Below, one piece after another: positions 19,450 through 27,500 of a stretch of DNA of 27,500 nucleotides (position 1 is its first letter; each line of letters starts with the position of its first letter). This stretch comes from Cristatella mucedo (lineage: Eukaryota; Bryozoa; Phylactolaemata; Cristatellidae), in assembly GCA_009760855.2 (NCBI GenBank), contig WPIO01000002.1, forward strand, positions 9,960,001-9,987,500, read 5' to 3'. The notes under the pieces were generated by a model. The model was not told the DNA's origin. It made no database searches and saw only the letters and a list, made by a program, of their open reading frames with translations. The translations under genes were made by a program, and so were the position numbers.

Positions 19450-20812
19450 GCCAGGAGTATCCAGATACTCCCCGCTTGTAGCTAGTTTTCAGTGCTCGCC
19501 CGACTCGCAAGGCGATACGAGGGGCTGAAAGCCGCCGAAGCGTCATCGCTAGTGCCCAATCGCGAGTCAGATGCTGCCACGAGGCGGCGCAGGTGCCGAC
19601 TGGAGAGCGGGCAGGATGCAATCGACCACATGTCCTGATTGAAATGAAAAGAAAAAAGTGCTCTCCATTAGGATGTTCCAGCGCTCTTCTTTAGTAAGCA
19701 GTGCTTACGCTGGCAGGCGCGGTGGTAGGCAGCGTCCTACAGTAACTGGAGCAGACGACGAAATCGGCTCATCGACCCGATGTCTGAGAGGGCGGGGGAT
19801 GAGTGTCCCTCGATCATTGCTTTACTCTCCCGATACCGCTCTTCGCTCCTGTCTCTCGTCAGCAGTCAGTCGAAGTGTGAGCACAAGAGGCCGACAGCCA
19901 CGGAAAGAGACCGACATTCGGTTAAGTGGAGTCCCGAGTCGACTCCACAGCCGAAGGATGCTGTAGTGCGTAGGTGGTCGCTCGCCGTGAACGCACGCGC
20001 CGCTCGTGGGCTGGATTCTCTCGAGAGCGATCGCGAGGACTTCGCTCACGCATAGAAAACCTCGCTCGGACTGTCGAATGGAAAAAATGGCACCAGTCCC
20101 GAGGACCTATCCGGCGATCCGTGCACAATTAGCCCCCGGAATGTATTCGGACAGCGGGTGCTACCTCGTGTCGAACTTGCCAAAGACCAACTAGAAAAAT
20201 TTTAAGATCGTAGCTCTGTCGTACTATTTCGTTGCGTCACTCATCTTTATTATGGCCAGGGTCTCTATTCCTGCTGCAGGCGACCGACCGCCAGTAGACC
20301 TGCGCCTCTAAGTCCGCCCGAGACCGAAGCCCCCACCGCAGCCACCACCGAAGCCAGCAGCCAGCCGAGCGTTCACCCGCTCGCCGACCGCAGGCGCTTG
20401 ACCTATAGTTGTGGTGGCCGGTTCCAAGAGGTTGCCCCCTTCGTAGCTTAGTCGGTACAAGCTAGATACTCCCATCTTACCCCGGCTCGCCGGTGTTCTA
20501 TCCCACTCTCACCTATGCCCGCCTCGGGTCTCATTTCTTTACATTGCCAAGAAGCCGAGTCTGTCTCTCTGGCGCCCGTCGTCCCCTCAGCGCCCACAAA
20601 CCGTGAGCGGCAGGCATTCTGGAAGTGAGGCGTGCCAGTTGAGCAAACTGCTCGTCTCGCTCGTCTACTGCGACTGACAGCGCTGGCCAACGTCCGAGTA
20701 GAGACGCCCTAGGGGACACGCCCACCGCGTACCGCCAGTCGCTGCTACTGCGGTGTAGCCCTAAACGATACCGGCTCAGGGTTTGGTTCAGGCGAAAGGC
20801 GCTCGCTTAGTA
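19450..20812. other. GC-rich, CpG-rich stretch without recognised gene
   Basis: GC content rises visibly, with many CG dinucleotides (for example CACGCGCCGCTCGTGGG near 19991). Several overlapping frames of 60-100 codons are open on both strands, which is expected by chance in GC-rich DNA, and none carries a motif I know. A perfect box A consensus, TAGCTTAGTCGG, occurs near 20445 with a weak box B-like GTTCTATCCC about 50 bases later, so a decayed tRNA or SINE head is possible. Confidence 0.35.
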
Positions 20813-20990
20813 CTAAGCCGTGATGGCACACTAGGTAAGGCGGTTGCTTTCACGACCTCGGTCCCGAGGTCGTGGGTTCGATTCCTGAGGTGGGCGATTC
20901 TTTATCGCCACTGCAAGGGGTGATGATAGCAGTAAAGGCTCTTCTGTCGCTATACCAAAAGAGGCTGTTTAATCAGCTAGGATTTTTTTT
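20813..20990 (+). mobile_element. tRNA-derived SINE, main family
   Basis: The copy has AAGCCGTGATGGCACACTAGG as head. The stem CACGACCTCGG / CCGAGGTCGTG lies at 20851-20874 with loop TC, and box B GGTTCGATTCC at 20875-20885. It ends TTTAATCAGCTAGGATTTTTT. It is close to the copies at 6341 and 8063. Confidence 0.88.
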
Positions 20991-22611
20991 ACTAGGGCTA
21001 TGGGCTTGACCCCTGCTGCATGCAAAGCACTGGGATGAAGAGATTTCGACGCAAATGAAGTATACATTTTTTATTGGTTGGTTTGATCGAGGTCTCGCGT
21101 GTCCTGCCCCTTTACAGTACGTCCCACTCAGCAGCCGTGCCGCTGCGTCGGCGCCGTATCTCGACAGCACTGCTGGCTGGTTCTGTGCGCTGCTTAGCGA
21201 TCTCGTCGAATAGAGATTTCCGGTCTCAGCGGTCACCTAGTGCACCAGCATGCGTGTCCAAAGAAGGACGCGGAAGACCTAAGGCTGAGCTGCCTGACGT
21301 GTGTACGTCAGTTGCGTACATGGGTAGACGTCATTGGCTGGTCTGACCGAGAATTAGCTAGATCAGTGCATGCTTCGGGTCGCTCAAATGCTTTGAGTCA
21401 CAAAAGCGTGTTGAGTTGTGCACCCGACGGATGATGGATTGACTAATGATTTGACCACCAGCTCTTAGAAGCTACTGAGCAAAGCTACCGACGGAATATG
21501 ACAGGAAATGGCTGCTCGTCAAGGGCGGATGATCAATGGCTTTACTACTTGGGCGCCGGCTACGCTACTAGCCATAAATGTCCACCAGCTCGCGGAGCCT
21601 TGGGTATATAGCATTCGTGGACCTTTTGAGGCCTCCAATTTGTGACTCATCCAGTGTGCATTTCAATATTATAGATCAAGCGCCGAACAGTAATCAGCGT
21701 GTTTAGCTCTGCTAAATGACAGGAGCCACCTGTTGATGATGAGACGCGGCTGCTGTATTGCTGCTTGACGCTGTTCAGTTTTATGCCGAGAGCCCTAGAC
21801 TAAAAGGCTGCAGGCTTGCCGTACTGTCTTGGACTGAATTCGCAAGATGTTCGACCCCCCTTGCAGTCATCCTACGAGTGGCCATCCCGGGCAAGGCCAA
21901 GATTTGGCCCATCGCTCGCTGAGTCACGGCCACAGTGATCAGATAGCTCACATAAAGCACCATGGAATCAAAAGTCAACTCGGAATTGCCTGTCGCCTGA
22001 ACCCATAAAGCCTGCGCCGAGCTGCAAACGAGAGTCCCGGCCCGTCTGAGTGCATAAGTTTATTCCCTGGGCGGCCGACCAGTACCTGCAGCTTACCGCC
22101 GCCATTGCATAACCATCAGAGGCTGGAGCGCGGCGATGCGGATAGAGAGGGCGACTTAAACGCTTGATTGCAGCAATTCTGGCCGGCGAGACAATAGAAG
22201 TCCCTTCCCATTCACCGGTCGGTGCCGCGGGAAGCCGGTTCAAGCAACCCGCTCCCAACCGCAGTCTGTGGGAGAGCGGGCAACTTGCGGTCGGCGGCGG
22301 AGGGCTCGTTTTCGCCAGAGGTGGTCGCTTGCACCTAGAGAGGTGCTCGTCCAGCCGGGCTCACGTTCGGAGACTGCCGACACTGCCGGCTTGTTTCTGA
22401 CGACGGCGGCGAGAAGCGCGAAGCTTCGACTGCATCCGGAGCTGCTGCTGCTGCTTTGGTTTACCGAGCGTTAGCTAGCTAGTAAGTGGTTTCGGCGGCA
22501 GCTTCTAGCCGTCGCGCGTGCACGAGCGCGAGAGCGATAGACACTGAGAGCGTGGCCACCCAGGTAGATGTTCTCGCCGAGGCAGCGCGGTAAGCCTCCA
22601 GAGTAGAGCTG
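20991..22611. other. Gene-free stretch, nothing recognised
   Basis: Open frames of up to 96 codons occur on both strands without motifs. GC content and CpG density rise again after about 22000, where promoter or 5' UTR sequence of an unseen gene is conceivable but unsupported. Confidence 0.35.
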
Positions 22612-22935
22612 GCGCTTTCAGCATGCCGCGCCGACGCCGCGAGAAGCTCGAGGAATTTCGCGCCATTTCGCCAGTGCGTGCGCGAACGCGCCTGCGAGCC
22701 ACTGTGGGCCGCAGTTTTCGTCTGTGGCGCGGGCGACAGTTTGGGTGCACTGTGGGCAGGCCACAGTTTGTGTGGGCTGTGCGCTTTCAGCACGCCGTGC
22801 CGTGCGATGCTCGAGGAAGTTCGCGCCAGTTCGCGCGTGCGCGTGGGCCCGTGGGCCGCAGTTTTCGTCTGTGGCGTGGGCGACAGTTTTCGTGCACTGT
22901 GGGTAGGCGACAGTTTGTGGGCTGTGTGGTTGACA
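22612..22935 (+). repeat. Two-copy tandem repeat with CAGTTT periodicity
   Basis: Unit 1 (22612-22781) and unit 2 (22782 to about 22935) both start GCGCTTTCAGCA and share CTCGAGGAA, TTCGCGCCA, GTGGGCCGCAGTTTTCGTCT, GGGCGACAGTTT and TGCACTGTGGG. Unit 2 is about 16 bases shorter. Within each unit CAGTTT recurs about every 23-28 bases (C at 22712, 22737, 22765, and 22859, 22884, 22911, 22934). Open frames here on both strands give repetitive proteins and are probably artefacts of the repeat and GC content. Confidence 0.85.
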
Positions 22936-22937
22936 GT

Positions 22938-23042
22938 TTACGCCGCCGCCGCCCCCCTGAGCGCCGCCGCCGCCCTCCCCCCCCCCCGCGCCGCCCCCCC
23001 CCGAGTGCCGCCCCCCTTTCGGCGGCGGACGGCAGTTTTCGG
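22938..23042. other. C-rich tract flanked by inverted GCC/GGC runs
   Basis: From 22941 GCCGCCGCC repeats lead into C-runs of up to about 12 bases (22975-23017), followed by GGCGGCGGAC at 23031. The minus strand could form G-quadruplexes, and the flanking GCC and GGC runs could pair as a hairpin. CAGTTT occurs just outside both ends (22934 and 23033). Confidence 0.65.
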
Positions 23043-23099
23043 GCCGCAGCCTGTGGCGGCGAGAAAGCGGCAGTTTCTTGCGGACGGCAGTTCGTGGCA

Positions 23100-23854
23100 G
23101 TGCGTGGCACAGGCTTGTGAGGCCCGAGCTGTGTTCCGCTGCTGCATCGCAAGCCATCGCGGCCTTTTCAAGGGTTGCGTGTCCTTATCATCTGCCTGGG
23201 TTTGGCTCCTTAGCCAAGCAGAGTCCGTGTGAATGGCTCAGGTCTCTGACGTGGAGTGACGTGGCGTGACTAAAGGAGCCGCGAGCGGGAATGTTAGTCG
23301 AACCAGACTGCTTTGTTTTGGCAGCCGCTTGATGGCGCCGTTTGTGAGCGAAACTAGACCTTATGCTTTGGAGCTGCATGATGGGTGGTGACACGTTCCT
23401 AGACAGTAGCCACTGAAAATATTTCAGCAGATAGATGCAGCGTACAGGTGGCATAGAGAAATTACTAGGGCGACGACGACTGACTAGTGAGACGTACTGT
23501 AGGTCAATGTAACTTCTCGTGATTGACGTGATTGACAGCAACCCCCGGATGTGCAGTGCTATATTGGGTGCAAAGTTCGAATCTGAATTGCGACGATCAA
23601 GGCTTTCAGAGGGTGTAAGGATGCCAGCTAGCAGAACGAAAGAGCACTCGCCGGCCCGAAATCTATCGGACTAAAGCAGACATCTAAAGCTATAGCCCAT
23701 AGGACATATGTCCTTCTATTTTTTCCAAAACACTCGACAGGGCAGAGCGGCTGCTCGTAAATGGCTCGCTGTAACAGTGTGCGCTGTACGGCCTTGATTC
23801 GTAGGGGTTCGAGCTCTTCGAGCCCTTCCAGCAGTAGCCTTCCGTCATCCTGTG
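23100..23854. other. Spacer, nothing recognised
   Basis: GC content falls back after about 23250. No domain or RNA gene was recognised. Confidence 0.4.
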
Positions 23855-23944
23855 TGTGCCGCTGCAATCGGTGGTGATAGCCATTGAGGCGAGGCTCTCG
23901 TACCGCTTTTTAAAATGAGGCTGTTCGATCAGCTGAGCTTTGCT
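23855..23944 (+). mobile_element. 5'-truncated SINE
   Basis: The body part CCGCTGCAATCGGTGGTGAT, then GCTCTCGTACCG, AAAATGAGGCTGTTCGATCA and GCTGAG corresponds to the 3' half of the main SINE family and most resembles the 1168 copy (CTCGTACCG). The tRNA-like head is absent. Confidence 0.75.
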
Positions 23945-24134
23945 TAGCAGATAACCCCGGGAAAATGGTTGGTCTGCCTCAGGGTTGGCAAGAATGTCCG
24001 GCGCTTAAATAAGGTCAGGTTTTGTCTTGCTGACTGACTTATAGGGGTTCTCGTGTTGTCTGGTGGTAACCACTCATGATGCTCAACTTCAGGATGGCGC
24101 CCGGCTCTGTCGTAATATACCGCATGTCTTAGTC

Positions 24135-24311
24135 TGGTGAACCGGGATGGCACACTAGGTATGGTAGTTGCTTTTCGCGATCTCGGTCCCGAGATTGTGG
24201 ATCCTGCAGTGGGTGATTCTTTATAGCCACTGCAAGCGGTGGTGATAGCCGTAAAGGCTCTTCTGTTGCTATACAAAAGAGGCTTGTTAAGTCAGTTAGT
24301 ATTTCTTTTTA
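24135..24311 (+). mobile_element. tRNA-derived SINE with altered hairpin and lost box B
   Basis: The head GATGGCACACTAGGTATGG and body TGCAAGCGGTGGTGATAGCC match the main family. The stem now reads CGATCTCGG / CCGAGATTGTG, with a C-to-T change on one arm matched by G-to-A on the other, plus G-T wobbles. The box B region reads GGATCCTGC instead of GGTTCGAATCCTGC, a deletion of a few bases that should disable its Pol III promoter. Confidence 0.82.
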
Positions 24312-24339
24312 GTAAGTATGCATGCCGTTTGAAGTATGC

Positions 24340-25835
24340 GTACCGGAAGGTTTCAGAGCCAGTCACTCCAAAGAGTCGGCATTCTTTCGCGTGTATAACG
24401 AAATACATAGAAAGGCAGACTTTGGTAGAGTCTATCTGCTTGCTTTACTCGATCTTTCGGCAGCTTTTGATACTATCAATCAATCACCAAGTTTTTCTTA
24501 AACGCCTCTCATCTCGCACGGACATCACTGGCACTGCATTGCATTGCAATGGTTCGGATCCTATCTCAGTGGGAGACTCCAGAGTATTGATGTGAATAGA
24601 CAAAGATAATCCAAAGAACCTCTGAAATATGGGGTACCTTAGGGGTCTGTGCTTCATCCCGTTATTTTCACGGTTTATACTCTTCTTCTTGCCGATGTGA
24701 TTGCCCGGCACAATCAAGGCTTTCATTTCTATGCAGATGACACTCAGTTGTACCTTTGCTTTCCTCCCTCCCAGCCCTCAAGCACGTCGAATTCTCTCAA
24801 CTCTCTTACTGCATGTACTGATGATATTCACACATGGATGGCAGCACAATTTCTTAAATTGAATGATGATAAAAACCAACTTACTGGTTACGTGCAAACC
24901 AAGTGTGATTCAGAAATGCGAAAGGTTAACGCTGACAATCGGCTCTGCCAGCATATCTCCTGGTGAATCTGCACGAAATCTAGGTGTCATGTTCCAAATT
25001 GACCTTTCATTGGACGACCACATCAGCTCCACCGTCAAGTCTTCCTACTTCCAGATACATACAATTGCTAAAATTTGAGCTTACTTAGACAGGGATACTA
25101 CAGCTAAGTTGGTCAATGCATTTGCGACTTTCCGTCTCGACTTCTGTAACTCATTTCTTGCTGGTCTACCGGCATGTGCAATCAGGTGCTTACAGCTTGT
25201 GCAAAACTCTGCAGCTAGGCATTTCTGTTGTGAGCGTCGCAGTAGCCACATCACAGCACTTCTCGCCGACCTGCACTTGCTCCAAGTCAAGCAATGCATC
25301 GACGTCAAGACTCTGTCACTCACTGTCTTGTCTTAGTTCTCTTCCTTCTTTGGTTCCAGCCTACCTATCAGATCCACTCCCCCACCAGGCTAAGCATCGT
25401 AACACTCGCTTTTTGGAATCTATCGTTTACCTATGCATCATGTGCCTTATACAAACCTCAAATCTTTTGGAGGCGTGCCTTTAGTTCATATGCTCTCAAA
25501 GCACTTCCGACTTGTCTCACGACATCCCCTGACTTGACCATATAATAGTATAATACCATATCATACCAAATAAAAACGCATTTATTTATCCCAGCATTTA
25601 GTGGGTCTATGTGATTCGTCCTTTACATGTTTATGCGTGCTGATACTCTGCATACTGCCACTAACCATATTTTCATGCTGACCCTGTGCATGCCATCCCT
25701 AACCAGGTTATGCTTGTTAATGAGCACGCTACCAATAACCACTCGATCGTGTTTCCTTTGCAGCAAATATAAAGTGCCTAGAAAGAGATTGAGTTCACTG
25801 AGGGGGCTAAATTGAATTTATTATTATTATTATCA
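24340..25835 (+). mobile_element. 5'-truncated L2/CR1-like LINE
   Basis: It starts within the RT domain (TTTCAGAGCCAGTCACTCC, near 24347), 30 bp after the SINE, and reaches the 3' UTR, the tail hairpin region (AAAGTGCCTAGAAAGAGATT, about 25771) and TTATTATTATTATC ending near 25835. A second small insertion, TATAATAGTATAATACC, sits at about 25541. From about 24650 to 25190 it is nearly identical to the copy at 16850-17393. Confidence 0.88.
24390..25545 (+). pseudogene. LINE reverse transcriptase remnant with intact YADD
   Basis: Motif A reads LSAAFDTI (about 24455-24478) and is followed by a 4-base duplication of ATCA that shifts the frame. Motif B lies near 24630-24660, with PQG altered by a TAG stop. 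Motif C is an intact YADD (24730-24741) in FHFYADDTQLYLCF. The frame then shifts after LKLNDDK, as in the 16954 copy. C-terminal motifs NSFLAGLPACAIRCLQLVQN and LADLHLLQVKQCIDVKTLSL follow, then LPTCLTTSPDLT. The copy is dead by several lesions. Confidence 0.82.
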
Positions 25836-26246
25836 TGCCGTTATGAACGCCTTAGTATGCATATGCTACCTTAATATGTCCTTATACGGCCGTCATTTCT
25901 TATCTACTTAGTTCAATCAAGCAATTTCAGTGAAAATAATAGGGGGTTGTACATGTCATGACTGCGAACAGTGCAAGTTATGCACAGTTCTACTTGCATC
26001 CTCCTTATTTACACAATCATCTCTGTATGCGAATTTCCAAAACCGACTTTCTGCCACTGTAATGCACAACTTCTTTTAATGCATCTATGCAGAAAATCTT
26101 TGGCTTCGATGCTTAAAAATGGGAAGTCACGCTATCGGCTGATCGGAGTATGCATCGAATTTCCCGATAGAGCAGATGCTTTCATCGAACTGAGTCGGTC
26201 CCAAAACCACGATGAATGCAAACAACTTGAGAGCTTTTTGCACCGA
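25836..26246. other. Spacer, nothing recognised
   Basis: One frame at 25971-26261 is open without known motif and runs into the SINE, so I do not treat it as coding. Confidence 0.4.
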
Positions 26247-26394
26247 GCTGGTTTGGTCTAGCGGTTAAGGTGCTCACCCCGACCAAGGTCTGGCTGAGGT
26301 CGTGGACTCGAGCCCCGAGGCATATGTGAAGCGCCTGAATAGAGATAAATTTCTCTTGGAGCGCTATATAAATGAATTATATATTGCACACGTA
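26247..26394 (+). mobile_element. SINE, second family with LINE-like tail
   Basis: The head TTTGGTCTAGCGGTTAAGG is a good tRNA-type box A region, and TGGACTCGAGCCCC at about 26302-26315 fits box B. The tail CATATGTGAAGCGCCTGAAT, TTTCTCTTGGAGCGC and TATATAAATGAATTATAT is the LINE-like hairpin region. It is better preserved than the copy at 13448. Confidence 0.8.
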
Positions 26395-27500
26395 ATTAGT
26401 CAGCACTGTGGGTTAAAATTCAAGAATCACGAATAAGAAAATATGAGAATATTGTGCATGCTTTCAGCTCTGAGGTTGGGAGTGGGATGGTAGTCACAGT
26501 GCACTAAAGTGTCACTTAATACTCGGCTTTTCTTTGCCGGAAAAAATTGCTGGACTATTCATGGAAAGTCATGCTTTTTAATGACGATAGTAATAATGCA
26601 AAATTGTAAAACCTCTCAAAGCGAAATAAATATCTTTCTAGGCACTTTTCACAGGCTATGCAAGAAGTATGCTAATTGGTTAGTCGTAAGACACCATTTT
26701 AGAACACACGCACAAAATGAAAATCTTCGAGGATTTTTCCGAACATTTTTGCAGACCCTGTGCCTTGTGCAGCAATTATTCAAAGTTTTCTATTCGAATA
26801 CGCAGCGGTTTTATGCAATAAAGCCACTAAATTATATCTTCAGGTTAATGATTCTGGTTAAACAGTGCTATTTTCTCTTATGTTTTCTAATCGAAATTTG
26901 GTTCTGGTATATGAGTCAGGCAGGTATGAAGACTCATTTCTTGTTGAATGGGCTCCTACATGACCCGTCTTACTAGACAAGTAGGTTATTTTTTTGGTAA
27001 GATCATAATAACCCAAATATTTCCAACAGTGCTTCAATGTGCAATGGAATACGATACAAGCTTTGGTCTGTGAATATCCATTTTTCTACGGACCTACAGT
27101 ACATTTGAGCGCGAAATTTTGATTACACAGCTGCATTTGCTTGCTGAGAAATGTGATGGATCATTGGTAGCCTTGTAAAATATGTATCCTCTCCATCTTA
27201 CACGTCCCGACATGAGGATTGTGCTTAGTTTGCTTGTATAAATCCGGCAAGATGCCACACGAGACACAAGCATTGCCGTCAGTCAAAGCATCCCTCTCCT
27301 GTTTTGTCAAGTGAACTTCCATGCTTTATTCAAGGTCAGCTCTCAGTGAGAAAGACGCTCAGAGTTTGGTGCTGAAGTAAGCAGTTTGCGAGCATTTGGA
27401 GAAAGATCATTAACCTGCCGGTTACGGTGGTGCTGCAACACCGATTAGCGATGTAAGGTCAAGCACTTGTGCTGCTCACTAATATGTGGCTGACGGTAGC
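26395..27500. other. AT-rich gene-free stretch to the window end
   Basis: A 155-codon open frame at 26509-26976 starts with GTG and has its first ATG only at 26581. Its residues are rich in F, L, I, N and K with no domain I recognise, so I do not call a gene. No LINE or SINE was recognised to the end. Confidence 0.4.

Noticed and set aside
19658-20055. Frames of 75-102 codons rich in Arg and Ser
   Set aside because: Open simultaneously on both strands, no recognisable domain, explained by CpG-rich composition.
22618-23232. Overlapping 100-184-codon frames on both strands
   Set aside because: GC-rich DNA with few stop codons; the apparent protein repeats follow the DNA tandem repeat on both strands equally.
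26509-26976. 155-codon open frame
   Set aside because: It starts with GTG in eukaryotic DNA, the residue composition mirrors AT-rich DNA, and no motif is present.

Overview
The window looks like nuclear DNA from a repeat-rich animal genome. Reading frames are short and broken, one gene is split by a GT-AG intron, and the rest is dominated by non-LTR retrotransposon (LINE) debris, tRNA-derived SINEs, microsatellites and long gene-free stretches. There are no operons, no ribosome binding sites and no bacterial or phage genes. The species cannot be fixed from sequence alone. The L2/CR1-like LINEs with a TATTATTATT tail and the abundant tRNA-SINEs fit an invertebrate metazoan. A repeat-rich flatworm is one guess, and it is only a guess.

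The one convincing host gene is a two-exon LIM-only protein on the + strand (exons 7721-7920 and 8353-8581, 142 codons). It has two complete zinc-binding LIM domains and resembles LMO4-type regulators. Its 432-bp intron holds a SINE and a G-rich tract on the minus strand.

Layout from left to right. 230-984: decayed pseudogene of a dispersed, uncharacterised metazoan ORF family. 1168-1462: SINE followed by a LINE fragment. 3048-3299: LINE 3' end. 3370-5008: a second LINE lineage split by a 1-kb, 19-bp-period minisatellite. 6273-6857: LINE 3' end carrying two SINE insertions in opposite orientation. 7044-7074: perfect palindrome. 7721-8581: LIM-only gene. 9986-10103: compound (AT)n(GA)n microsatellite. 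10480-12164: LINE copy with most of its RT domain. 12853-13022 and 13448-13583: SINEs. 14990-18921: a 5'-extended LINE copy with endonuclease and RT, joined to a second rearranged copy. 19030-19420: two LINE scraps in opposite orientations. About 19480-23150: GC- and CpG-rich DNA with a SINE at 20813-20990 and a tandem repeat at 22612-22935. 23855-24311: SINEs. 24340-25835: another LINE copy. 26247-26394: SINE. The remainder has no recognisable gene.

The working theme is parasite and satellite. The LINE family ends in a short hairpin plus TTA repeats, and the second SINE family carries almost the same tail, as expected if the LINE reverse transcriptase mobilised it. No LINE copy here can encode an intact protein. 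The most original observation is that the large minisatellite appears to have grown from a few codons in the C-terminal region of a LINE, because LINE coding similarity is seen on both sides of it. I saw no complete undescribed multi-gene system.
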